Source of the DNA: an uncultured Bacillota bacterium
GTDB lineage: Bacteria > Bacillota_I > Bacilli_A > RFN20 > CAG-826
Reading direction: 5' to 3'
NCBI GenBank assembly: GCA_937876465.1
Contig: CALEHV010000019.1
Span: 35,905-99,904 of the forward strand
Length of the DNA stretch: 64,000 nt
How positions within the stretch are numbered: position 1 is the stretch's first letter; the number at the start of each line of letters is the position of its first letter. Shown here in pieces: positions 33,662 through 42,039 of the stretch. The translations under genes were made by a program, and so were the position numbers. A model generated the notes under the pieces. It was not told the origin of the DNA. It did no database searches and saw only the letters and a program-made list of their open reading frames with translations.

Positions 33662-35029
33662 TTAAATATTTTTAATAAATGACATGTATGCTCTATAAGC
33701 TTCATATAAATCTGCTTTAGAAATAATTTCCATTGGAGCATGCATATTTAAGACTGCTAATCCTGCATCGATAACATACATGTTATAGTTGCCTAAGATA
33801 TAAGCAATTGTTCCGCCGCCGCCTTGGTCAACTTTTCCAAGTTCGCTTGTTTGATAGAAACATTTATCGTCATCTAAAACTTTACGAATTGATGCAAAGA
33901 ATTCTGGAGCAGCATCGTTTGCGCCTGATTTCCCACGTGCACCTGTGTACTTGTTGAAACAAACTCCGTTTCCTAAGTATGCTGCGTTCTTTGAATCATT
34001 AACTCCTGCATATAATGGATCAAAACCTGCAGAGACATCACTAGACAACATCTTTGTACCTTCTAATGCTTTTCTGAGTTTTAAATCATTATATGATTCT
34101 TGTTTTGAAATCAATTCTGCAATAACGTTTTCAAACCACATTGATTGTGCACCTGTTGCACCAACTGAACCAATTTCTTCTTTATCTACGCAGACTGCAC
34201 ATGTTGTATATGCGCACTTACCTGCATCAATAACTGCTTCTAAAGAAGTATAAGCACAGCATCTATCATCGTGACCATAGCCTGCAACCATTGAACGATC
34301 TAAGCCATAATCTCTTGCATCACCAGCTGGAACAACTTCGATTTCTGCTGATAAGAAGTCTTCTTCTTCGATACCGTATTTATCTTTTAAGATCTTTAAT
34401 ACATTAGCTTTAACTGCTTCATTTTCTGCTCCGTTAAGTGGCATTGAGCCAACAGTAACATCGAGAGATTCACCTTCAATTGCTTTAGCCAATGGCTTTG
34501 CCATTTGGTCTGCTGATAAGTGAATTAATAAGTCTGAAATACCAACAACTGGATCTTTTGGATCATCACCAATTTGAACATTTACAACTGTGCCATCTTT
34601 TAAGCAAACAACACCATATAAAGCTAAAGGTATTGTGACCCATTGATATTTTTTGATACCGCCATAGTAGTGTGTATCTAATAATGCATAACCATGATCT
34701 TCATATAAAGGATTTTGCTTTAAATCAAGTCTTGGTGAGTCAATGTGTGCACCTAAAACTCTTAATCCTTCAGAGACCTTGTGATCACCAATAACAAATA
34801 AAGCAATATTTTTGCCTTTGTTAATAGCGTAGACTTTGTCTCCTGCTTTTAAGCTCTTGTAAGAATCAATATTTTTGAAGCCTTTTGCTTCTGCTTCTTT
34901 TTGAGCTAATTTGACTGCTTCTCTTTCAGTTTTGCCCTTGGAAATAAAGGCTTTATAGCCTTCTGCAAAGTCCATAACCTTTTTAAGAGAGGCTTTGTTA
35001 TAACTTTTCCATGCGTTTTGTGAATACAT
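33662..35029 (-). CDS. M18 family zinc aminopeptidase
   Basis: The 455-residue metallopeptidase has LGAHIDSPRLDLKQNPLYED (metal His/Asp), VCVDKEEIGSVGATGAQS (catalytic Glu), SSDVSAGFDPLYAG and the C-terminal MHAPMEIISKADLYEAYRAY (last metal His). It removes N-terminal residues from cytosolic peptides. The open frame continues upstream, but ATG 35029 has a GGAGG SD and gives the usual N-terminus; the upstream part would lie inside nfo. It is 13 bases downstream of nfo. Confidence 0.9.
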   Translation of the reverse strand: MYSQNAWKSYNKASLKKVMDFAEGYKAFISKGKTEREAVKLAQKEAEAKGFKNIDSYKSLKAGDKVYAINKGKNIALFVIGDHKVSEGLRVLGAHIDSPRLDLKQNPLYEDHGYALLDTHYYGGIKKYQWVTIPLALYGVVCLKDGTVVNVQIGDDPKDPVVGISDLLIHLSADQMAKPLAKAIEGESLDVTVGSMPLNGAENEAVKANVLKILKDKYGIEEEDFLSAEIEVVPAGDARDYGLDRSMVAGYGHDDRCCAYTSLEAVIDAGKCAYTTCAVCVDKEEIGSVGATGAQSMWFENVIAELISKQESYNDLKLRKALEGTKMLSSDVSAGFDPLYAGVNDSKNAAYLGNGVCFNKYTGARGKSGANDAAPEFFASIRKVLDDDKCFYQTSELGKVDQGGGGTIAYILGNYNMYVIDAGLAVLNMHAPMEIISKADLYEAYRAYMSFIKNI

Positions 35030-35042
35030 TTTTATATTCCTC

Positions 35043-35921
35043 CTATTTGTCTTTCCAATTTTCTTCATACTTGTTTTTAACAAGCATCTCAATTTCCTTC
35101 TTGTATGGAGGCTCTCCATCAATATAAGGAGTTTCGAGTATTTTTGGAATGTTAATTAATTTTGGATGATGGACATATTGAACAAGTGTATCGAATCCGA
35201 TTTCACCATATCCAATATTTTCATGTCTATCCTTATGTGAACCCAAAGGGTTCTTCGAATCGTTAAGATGAATTACGAGTAATTTTTCAAGGCCAATTAC
35301 TCTATCGAACTCTTCAATTACTTCATCTACTTTTGAAACGTCAATGCCGGAATCAGAAATGTGGCAGGTGTCTAAACAGACTCCAACTCTATCTTTGTAT
35401 TTAACGTTTTCTAAGATGTGAGCTACTTGACTAAAGTCACTACACATTTCAGAACCCTTTCCAGCCATTGTTTCAAGAGCTATCTTAACATTTGTGCCAT
35501 CACGACTCAAAACGTCATCTAAGGCCTCGATAATGGACTCAAATCCATTTTCTACTCCAGTACCAACATGGCTTCCTGGATGAAGAACAAGTATTTCTAG
35601 TCCAAACCCTGCAACACGGCGAATTTCTTTAATTAAGCTTTCTTTCGAAGTGTTGTAGAGATATTCGTTTTGTTTGTTAGCTATGTTTATAACATATTGA
35701 GCATGAACAATGATTTTCTTTTCATCAAGTCCAGCCTTTTTAATTAGTTCTCGTCCTTCCTCAATTCGAAGAGTTTCAAGAGGCTGTCTAAATGAATTTT
35801 GAGGTGCTCCTGTATAAAACATAAATGTGTTTGCGCCAAACGATAAAGCGTCTTCGACACTACCTAGATAAAATCTAGGTTTACTCATAGAAACATGAGA
35901 TCCAATGTAAATCTTTTCCAT
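35043..35921 (-). CDS. nfo: Endonuclease IV (AP endonuclease)
   Basis: The 292-residue TIM-barrel enzyme has IGSHVSMSKP at the start, LHPGSHVGTG (zinc His), LETMAGKGSEM (Glu), VCLDTCHISDSG (Asp/His), VIHLNDSKNPLGSHKDRHENIGYGEIG and a final PKILETPYIDG. It cleaves DNA at abasic sites. It overlaps the DEAD-box gene by one base (TAATG on the minus strand), the same nfo-helicase pairing as in Bacillus. Confidence 0.95.
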   Translation of the reverse strand: MEKIYIGSHVSMSKPRFYLGSVEDALSFGANTFMFYTGAPQNSFRQPLETLRIEEGRELIKKAGLDEKKIIVHAQYVINIANKQNEYLYNTSKESLIKEIRRVAGFGLEILVLHPGSHVGTGVENGFESIIEALDDVLSRDGTNVKIALETMAGKGSEMCSDFSQVAHILENVKYKDRVGVCLDTCHISDSGIDVSKVDEVIEEFDRVIGLEKLLVIHLNDSKNPLGSHKDRHENIGYGEIGFDTLVQYVHHPKLINIPKILETPYIDGEPPYKKEIEMLVKNKYEENWKDK

Positions 35922-37276
35922 TAGTATTCCCTACTTTCTTTTTTGTAACGTTCAACTCTTTGACGACGAATGTCTTTTTTAATAATTTCGCGTTTATGTT
36001 TTTGCTTTGCTTTAGCAACAGCGAGTTTTTCTTTCTTTTTATAACCAGGTTTAACTTTTTTATTTCGTTTTGCAAGGTTATGAATCTTTCGAATCTCTTT
36101 ATTCAAGTCTTCATCAAGATGTTTTTTTGTTGGATGTGATTTTTCAATCTCCTTCCCTTCAACAAGTTCGTTACCTTTTAAAACCAAGTAGTTGAATTTA
36201 ATTCCATCGTTGATAAGGGCAAGAGGCTTCTTTGTTGAGTCGTTGTTATAGAAACTATAACAGTTTCCTTTTTTGTCAAATCGACCAGTACGTCCTGCTC
36301 TATGATAATAGAATTCAAGATTGTTCGGTAAGTCTACATTTAAGACATCAGTTACATCTGGAATATCTAGACCTCGTGCAGCCATATCTGAGCAAACAAG
36401 AATATAAACATCGTCATTAAGAACTGCTTTCATCGCATTCTTTCTCTCTCTACTAGTAAGATCACCAGTTAGAAGACCTACTTTATATTTTTTACCTCTT
36501 AGGTAAGCATATACTGAATTTGCAGTTTCTTTCTTTGATGCAAATATGATTAAGAGATAAGGATTTTTTAATTTAATAAACTTCTCAACACATTCGTTTA
36601 GTTCTTCATGCTTAATATCAATTAAGTAATGAGAAACGTTACTGCTCGTCATTACTTCCTCATTTACAATTGGAGTGTTTGGTCCAACATATTTTTCTAA
36701 TGCATGAGCTAAGTTAACTTCAAGAGTTGCTGAGAATACTAAGTATTGAGGATTTTTAAGTGTTAATGCAAATGTGTCAATTGCATCGAAATATCCTTCA
36801 GCAAGCAACATGTCTGCTTCATCAAAAACAATAGTTTTTACATCATTTAGACTTAAAGCATGTTCCTTGACTAAGACATCTGATAAACGTCCAGGTGTTC
36901 CAATAATAATATGTGGAGCAATTCCAAGTCCTTTTGTTGAGTTGTTTAATTCTTCTCCTGCTTTCAATAAACGAATTTTTAAAGTTGGGAATTCTTTACA
37001 GAAAGGAGTTGCCATATCAAAGATTTGTTGAGCAAGTTCTCTAGTAGGAGCAACAATAATTGCTTGAGTATTTTGATTTTCAAAATCAATCTTTTCAATA
37101 ATTGGAATCAAAAAGCACAATGTTTTGCCGCTTCCAGTAGAAGATTGAACCATCAAAGTTTCTCCTTTAAGAGCTTTCGGAATGCATCTTAATTGAATAG
37201 AAGATGGGTTTACATATTTCTGACGATTCAACGATTGAATCATCTTCTCTGATAAGTTAATTGCTTTAAACGACAT
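35921..37276 (-). CDS. DEAD-box RNA helicase (CshB/YqfR-like)
   Basis: The 451-residue helicase has the Q motif, Walker A SSTGSGKTL, PTRELAQQ, TPGRLSD, VFDEADMLL (DEAD), FSATLE, and in the second RecA domain VCSDMAARGLDIPDV and YYHRAGRTGRFDKKG. A Lys-rich tail (about 375-451) likely binds RNA. Position beside nfo matches YqfR/CshB, active in cold-shock RNA handling and ribosome assembly. The promoter TATAAT lies about 20 bases upstream, divergent from ispH. Confidence 0.9.
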   Translation of the reverse strand: MSFKAINLSEKMIQSLNRQKYVNPSSIQLRCIPKALKGETLMVQSSTGSGKTLCFLIPIIEKIDFENQNTQAIIVAPTRELAQQIFDMATPFCKEFPTLKIRLLKAGEELNNSTKGLGIAPHIIIGTPGRLSDVLVKEHALSLNDVKTIVFDEADMLLAEGYFDAIDTFALTLKNPQYLVFSATLEVNLAHALEKYVGPNTPIVNEEVMTSSNVSHYLIDIKHEELNECVEKFIKLKNPYLLIIFASKKETANSVYAYLRGKKYKVGLLTGDLTSRERKNAMKAVLNDDVYILVCSDMAARGLDIPDVTDVLNVDLPNNLEFYYHRAGRTGRFDKKGNCYSFYNNDSTKKPLALINDGIKFNYLVLKGNELVEGKEIEKSHPTKKHLDEDLNKEIRKIHNLAKRNKKVKPGYKKKEKLAVAKAKQKHKREIIKKDIRRQRVERYKKESREY

Positions 37277-37322
37277 TTAAGTTTCACCCGGGTTAATTAT
37301 ACACGAAACTGTGTAAGCGTGT

Positions 37323-37331
37323 TATTATTAT
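37323..37331 (+). promoter_or_regulatory. -10 region of ispH (leaderless)
   Basis: TATTAT at 37323-37328 ends 6 bases before the ispH ATG at 37335, without an SD. The 58-base gap also carries the divergent helicase promoter and an ACAC/GTGT repeat. Confidence 0.5.
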
Positions 37332-37334
37332 GCT

Positions 37335-38219
37335 ATGCAAATTGAAATTGTTGAACCTAGTGGCTATTGCGCAGGAGTTGCAAGAGCTGTGCAACTTGCA
37401 AAACAAACACGAGAGAAATTCCCTAATAATTCTATCGTCGTTTTAGGAATGTTAGTTCACAATCAAGACGCTTTAAAAGAACTAGATCAATTAAACATTA
37501 AAACGATGTATAATTCAAAATTATCTCTTTTAGAGATGGTTGATGAAATTCCGAATAATTCGATCGTTATTTTAACTGCTCATGGACACGATAAAAAGGT
37601 CGAACAAAAATTAAATGAAAAAGGCTTAAAATTTATCGACGCAACATGCTTTTATGTCACTCAATCTGATGAATTGATTAGAAAAGCTATCAACGAAGGC
37701 AGAGATGTATTTTATTTAGGCAAAAAAGGACATCCGGAAGCAGAAGCAGCTCTTTCTATTTCTGAAAAAGTTCATTTAATTTCAAACGATCAAACTTTTG
37801 AACAATTACAAAATAATAAAATCCAAACTTCAAAACCTTTATTTGTATCACAAACAACCTTTTCTATAGAAGAAATGGACGCCGCAATTAAAAATTTATC
37901 CAAAATTTATAAAGACATTGAAATTGCAAAAGGTGTTTGTAACGCATCATCACTAAGACAAGAAGGCGTTAAGAAAATTAATAGCAATGTCGACATGATT
38001 ATAGTTGTTGGGGGTCTAAATTCTAACAACACAAAGACAGTTGTTAAAGTAGCTAAAGAAGCTCACCCAAACTGCAAAGTTATACAAGTTGAAAACACTA
38101 ATGATATTAAAAAAGGTGACCTTGAAGGTCACCAATATATAGCAATCGCCTCTGGAGCATCCACTCCTAACTTCATAGTAGAAGAAGTTGCTAATAAAAT
38201 TAAATTACTTTGTGATTAA
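37335..38219 (+). CDS. ispH: 4-hydroxy-3-methylbut-2-enyl diphosphate reductase
   Basis: The 294-residue IspH has SGYCAGVARAV (Cys12), AHGHDKKV, DATCFYVT, GVCNASSLRQ and VVGGLNSNNTKTV, giving three iron-sulfur cysteines and the substrate pocket. It performs the last MEP step, making IPP and DMAPP. Its last 15 bases overlap the end of the converging nif3-like gene. Confidence 0.95.
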   Translation: MQIEIVEPSGYCAGVARAVQLAKQTREKFPNNSIVVLGMLVHNQDALKELDQLNIKTMYNSKLSLLEMVDEIPNNSIVILTAHGHDKKVEQKLNEKGLKFIDATCFYVTQSDELIRKAINEGRDVFYLGKKGHPEAEAALSISEKVHLISNDQTFEQLQNNKIQTSKPLFVSQTTFSIEEMDAAIKNLSKIYKDIEIAKGVCNASSLRQEGVKKINSNVDMIIVVGGLNSNNTKTVVKVAKEAHPNCKVIQVENTNDIKKGDLEGHQYIAIASGASTPNFIVEEVANKIKLLCD

Positions 38220-38981
38220 TTCAGGTAGATCCTCGTGGTTAACAATAATTGTTTCCAATGATGGATCTATTTCTTTTAAAATTTTTGACATTTGAGGCAT
38301 GAAGATTCTTTCTACTTCATGTGAAACATCAAGGTAATTGAACTTTGCTGCAATAACATCGCGACGAATATGATGAGGAGTATCACCACTAATATAAATG
38401 TCGTATCCTTCAAGCATTGCATTAACGTACTTATATGAACCACCCCCACCAATGATTGCGACTTTTTTAATCATTTTCTTGCCACCAAAAACTAAGTGAG
38501 AGTAATCAAGATTTAACTTTTCGGTTGCATATTTTGCGAAATCATGGATTTCCATTGGCACCGCCAATTCTCCACCACGAGCCATAGGGCAAGTTTCTAA
38601 TTGAACAATATTTTTTAATTCCATTGCTTCAGCTAATGCATCATTCATTCCATCTTTACCAGTATCGAAATTTGTGTGCATCGAATAAACAGGAATTCCT
38701 AACTTATCAATTTTCTCAACCAAATTACGTTTGATCTCATCACGTTTTAAAACACGATAACGTGTGCCATAAATGAATGGGTGATGGGTTAAAATCATAT
38801 CAGGTTTTTTAGCCATTTTTTCAATTTTATCGTAAACGATATCATCAAAATCTAAACATAAAAGAATAGTTTTAACTTCTTCTGGAAGTTTTCCTGTCAT
38901 TAAACCAACATAGTCTCCATGGGATCTAATTGATTTTGGGAATCTTTTAGCTAAATTTCTTAATAATTTTATTGTGTTCAT
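38205..38981 (-). CDS. Nif3-like dinuclear metal protein (YqfO family)
   Basis: The 258-residue protein has LDFDDIVYDK, LTHHPFIYG, MHTNFDTGKDGMNDALAEAM and ISGDTPHHIRRD, with the metal-binding His and Asp of Nif3/YqfO. It lacks the PII-like insert of the Bacillus protein (about 370 residues). The function is uncertain in the family. It overlaps trmK by ATGA coupling and ispH tail-to-tail by 15 bases. Confidence 0.88.
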   Translation of the reverse strand: MNTIKLLRNLAKRFPKSIRSHGDYVGLMTGKLPEEVKTILLCLDFDDIVYDKIEKMAKKPDMILTHHPFIYGTRYRVLKRDEIKRNLVEKIDKLGIPVYSMHTNFDTGKDGMNDALAEAMELKNIVQLETCPMARGGELAVPMEIHDFAKYATEKLNLDYSHLVFGGKKMIKKVAIIGGGGSYKYVNAMLEGYDIYISGDTPHHIRRDVIAAKFNYLDVSHEVERIFMPQMSKILKEIDPSLETIIVNHEDLPELITK

Positions 38982-39631
38982 AGTGTTTCTAACCTCTCAA
39001 TTTTTGATTGTAAATTTCTAATTCCTTCTGACTTCACAATTTTAGCTTTCATTTGAAAGATAAGTGTTTTGCCAAGTCTATTCAACTCTTGAGTTTTAAA
39101 TTGATTAAACAAAGGGTCGTTACTGATGTTAACACCAAATTCATATTCGATGTCTTTATACTTTGTATAACCTTTTACAAAAGAAATTATAAAATAGTAA
39201 ATTCCGTTTTCAAGAACAATTTGCTCTTTTTCAATTCTATAGCCTAGCTTAGTAACAGATCTTCTAACAAGTTCTGCATCTCTATGAGCATCCACAACAA
39301 TTTGTTCAATTTGGTTTAATTTTTGAACATCCTTAGTGAGAATGTCCATTATCAAGTTGCCACCCATACCAGCGATTACAATAGTATTAATATCATCGCT
39401 CATTTCATCTAATCCGTCGCTTAAAGAAATTTGGACATCATAACCTTTTAGGTTATTAACTAAGATATTGTATGGGCCTTCTTTGTTTTCAACCGCTAAA
39501 ATTGAATCAACTTTTTTGTTATCGATTAAATATTTCTCTAAAAGACCATGATCAGCTCCCACATCAATGACGTGAGCGTGTTCATGAACAAAGTCGCCAA
39601 TTGTTTTTAATCTTTCACTAATTTTTGCCAT
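38978..39631 (-). CDS. trmK: tRNA (adenine(22)-N(1))-methyltransferase TrmK
   Basis: The 217-residue SAM-dependent enzyme has VIDVGADHGLLEKYLI (SAM motif I), IVIAGMGGNLIMDIL and VDAHRDAELVRRSV, all typical of TrmK (YqfN). It makes m1A22 in tRNA-Ser and tRNA-Tyr. Position between the sigma factor genes and nif3 matches Bacillus. It overlaps the sigma-like gene by 14 bases and nif3 by 4. Confidence 0.92.
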   Translation of the reverse strand: MAKISERLKTIGDFVHEHAHVIDVGADHGLLEKYLIDNKKVDSILAVENKEGPYNILVNNLKGYDVQISLSDGLDEMSDDINTIVIAGMGGNLIMDILTKDVQKLNQIEQIVVDAHRDAELVRRSVTKLGYRIEKEQIVLENGIYYFIISFVKGYTKYKDIEYEFGVNISNDPLFNQFKTQELNRLGKTLIFQMKAKIVKSEGIRNLQSKIERLETL

Positions 39632-40601
39632 AGTATTCCTTTGCTAATTGTTTAAATTTATTCGACACATTGTTCTTAATAATATTAACTCTTTGTCGAG
39701 ACATTCCATATTGATGAGCAACAACTTCACCACTCATATCGAACAATTCACACTTTAAGAAAATGTCTAAATCTCTTTCTGAAACTGTTTTTCTAAGTTC
39801 AGATTCAACTTTCTCAAAAATATACTTTGCGTTATAAGTGCTATTTAAGAAGTCTTCATCACTCTCGCTTGCTAATTTACTATCTATGAAAGTATCTTCG
39901 CTTTCAGAATTATAACTACTATCGATTTCTACTAATTCAACTTCTTTTTTAATATTTAAAAGTTCTTCAACTTCTTTCAATGTGAATTCTTTTGTAGAGT
40001 CCTTTGACTTGTTTAAGGAATCCAATATTTCGTTAGGGAAAGGGTTTCTCTCTAATTCATCGGATAATTTATCGAAAATAACGCACATTTTGAAATAGTT
40101 ATTTCTTTTCCTTTCAGGAATTTTAATTAAAAGTTTTTCGTTATGGGCGTATTTCTTAAGTTCAAAACAAAGATTTTGATAAATTACAGTATCGATAGTT
40201 GCAAAACCGCTCTTCTCTTCTGGGCAATATCTAATCAAACAACTTTTAATCGCAAAATAAGCTGGGAAAATAAAATCGCTTTTATCCAACTCAGGATACA
40301 TATTAGAAATTCCAATAATTTTTGGAATATATTTATAAATATAATGCATAAGAACTTTGCAGCCTAAAGTTCCATCTTCAAACAAAGCTTCTAATTCACT
40401 TGATAAAGTATTCTCGTCTTCACCTGCTTTTTTAGCATTTGTCTTAATTTTCTTAATTTTTTCGACATGTGAAGAACCGCTTTGCTTATTAACGACTTCC
40501 TTAACTTGTTTCAAAAAAGACTGAAATTCTTCTGTTGTTAAATCTTTGGCAAAACTTGCAGCCTTTTTCAAAAGTTCAAATTCGTTAAGTTCTAATGCCA
40601 T
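39618..40601 (-). CDS. Divergent sigma-70 family-like protein next to rpoD
   Basis: The 327-residue product aligns weakly by eye with the RpoD encoded directly upstream. FATIDTVIYQNLCFELKKY...IKIP (about 133-162) matches Rpo[17 protein letters not shown]...IRIP (regions 2.3-2.4). FDKLSDELERNPFPNEI matches region 3. SERDLDIFLKCEL...VAHQYGMSRQRVNIIK (about 275-310) matches region 4 and its helix-turn-helix. Region 2 aromatic residues are mostly lost, and an acidic linker lies at about 225-255. I chose ATG 40601: a TTGACA/TATATT promoter sits within the longer open frame and ends 6 bases before this ATG. Other possibilities are a decayed or anti-sigma-like paralog. Confidence 0.65.
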   Translation of the reverse strand: MALELNEFELLKKAASFAKDLTTEEFQSFLKQVKEVVNKQSGSSHVEKIKKIKTNAKKAGEDENTLSSELEALFEDGTLGCKVLMHYIYKYIPKIIGISNMYPELDKSDFIFPAYFAIKSCLIRYCPEEKSGFATIDTVIYQNLCFELKKYAHNEKLLIKIPERKRNNYFKMCVIFDKLSDELERNPFPNEILDSLNKSKDSTKEFTLKEVEELLNIKKEVELVEIDSSYNSESEDTFIDSKLASESDEDFLNSTYNAKYIFEKVESELRKTVSERDLDIFLKCELFDMSGEVVAHQYGMSRQRVNIIKNNVSNKFKQLAKEYYGKN

Positions 40602-40607
40602 ATATAA

Positions 40608-40637
40608 AATATACAAACTCTTCATCTTATTTGTCAA
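40608..40637 (-). promoter_or_regulatory. Consensus leaderless promoter of the sigma-like gene
   Basis: Minus strand: perfect -35 TTGACA (40632-40637), 18-bp spacer, -10 TATATT (40608-40613), then 6 bases to the ATG at 40601. No SD. Confidence 0.75.
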
Positions 40638-40660
40638 ACCACTATCCCAAGAATGTTGAC

Positions 40661-40687
40661 AAAAGAAAAAGGGTCACTTAGTGACCC
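40661..40687 (-). terminator. Intrinsic terminator after rpoD
   Basis: Minus-strand stem GGGTCAC / GTGACCC with a 3-base loop and a T-rich tract. It separates rpoD from the sigma-like gene. Confidence 0.85.
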
Positions 40688-40698
40688 AATTATTGACA

Positions 40699-42021
40699 TT
40701 ATGATTGATAATCTTCTAAGCGTTTTAACTTAGTTGGTTTGCGCAATGTTTTAATTGCTTTAGCTTCAATTTGACGAATTCTTTCACGTGTAACGCCGAA
40801 TTCTTTACCAACTTCTTCAAGTGTTCTTGGACGACCATCATTCAAGCCATATCTTAAGATAAGAACCTTCATTTCACGTTCAGAGAGAGATTCTCTCATA
40901 ACATTCATTAATTCTTCCTTAAGCATAATTTTGTTTGAATAATCACTTGGTGATAAAGATTCTTTATCTTCAACGAAGTCTGATAATCTTGAATCATCTT
41001 CTTCACCGATTGGTGTCTCCAAAGAGACAGGTTCTTGATTGACACGTTGAATTTCGCGAATCTTTTCTGGAGAAAGTTGAGTGCCTAATTCTTTAAGCTT
41101 GTTACTAATTTCTTCAGCTGTAGGTTCTCTACCGTGTTCTTGAACTAAAGCACGTTGTGCTCTTGTAATTTTGTTGATTGTTTCAACCATGTGGACAGGG
41201 ATACGGATTGTACGAGCTTGATCTGCGATAGCACGTGTGATTGCTTGACGAATCCACCATGTAGCATAAGTTGAAAACTTAAATCCTTTAGTATAATCAA
41301 ATTTTTCAACAGCTTTGATAAGGCCCATATTACCTTCTTGAATCAAATCTAAGAATGGCATGCCACGACCTGTATAGCGTTTTGCGATTGAAATAACTAA
41401 TCTAAGGTTGGCGCTAATTAATTGATTTTTAGCATCTTCATCACCTTCGATAATTTTCTTAGCTAATTCAGTTTCTTGTGTAGCGTTTAAAAGAGAGACT
41501 CTACCGATTTCTTTAAGATAAATCTTAACTGAGTCGTTAACCTTAACATCACTTGTAGCATACTTGCTCAAATCATTAAGGTCAGAATCAGAAATCATTT
41601 CTTCGTTATCGATATATTTGTTTTCATCATCGTCATCATCTTCGTCATCTAAATCGTCGGACATAGAATCGGATTCGCCAGTGAATTCTAAGTCATCAAT
41701 TCCTTGTTCGTCTTGCTCGGAAATGACTTTGACACCATTATCAACAAAGTATTGTTGTAATTCTTCGATGTCTTTATCTTCTAATTCATATTTAGAGAAG
41801 GCATCATCAATTTCGCCTTGTTCAATTTCGTTGCCGTTTTCTTTTGCTCTCTTAACAAGTTCCCTACGGATAGCTTCAGCCATTTTGTCTGATAAAACAC
41901 ATCCAGAATCTTCTTCTTCGAGATCGAGTTCATCGGCATCATTGACCTTGGTTGCTTTCTTAACATCCTTTTTTGAGCCTGTTTTAGCCTTATTAGCGGC
42001 CTTTTTAGCTTTTTCTGCCAT
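40699..42021 (-). CDS. rpoD: RNA polymerase primary sigma factor
   Basis: The 440-residue sigma factor has a Lys/Ala-rich start, a very acidic segment (about 115-140), region 1.2 ([14 protein letters not shown]), region 2 ([39 protein letters not shown]...[32 protein letters not shown]), region 3 and region 4 ([48 protein letters not shown]). It directs housekeeping transcription. It has an AAGGG SD and follows dnaG by 18 bases, the conserved order. Confidence 0.96.
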   Translation of the reverse strand: MAEKAKKAANKAKTGSKKDVKKATKVNDADELDLEEEDSGCVLSDKMAEAIRRELVKRAKENGNEIEQGEIDDAFSKYELEDKDIEELQQYFVDNGVKVISEQDEQGIDDLEFTGESDSMSDDLDDEDDDDDENKYIDNEEMISDSDLNDLSKYATSDVKVNDSVKIYLKEIGRVSLLNATQETELAKKIIEGDEDAKNQLISANLRLVISIAKRYTGRGMPFLDLIQEGNMGLIKAVEKFDYTKGFKFSTYATWWIRQAITRAIADQARTIRIPVHMVETINKITRAQRALVQEHGREPTAEEISNKLKELGTQLSPEKIREIQRVNQEPVSLETPIGEEDDSRLSDFVEDKESLSPSDYSNKIMLKEELMNVMRESLSEREMKVLILRYGLNDGRPRTLEEVGKEFGVTRERIRQIEAKAIKTLRKPTKLKRLEDYQS

Positions 42022-42039
42022 ATTCTATTACCCTTCTTT

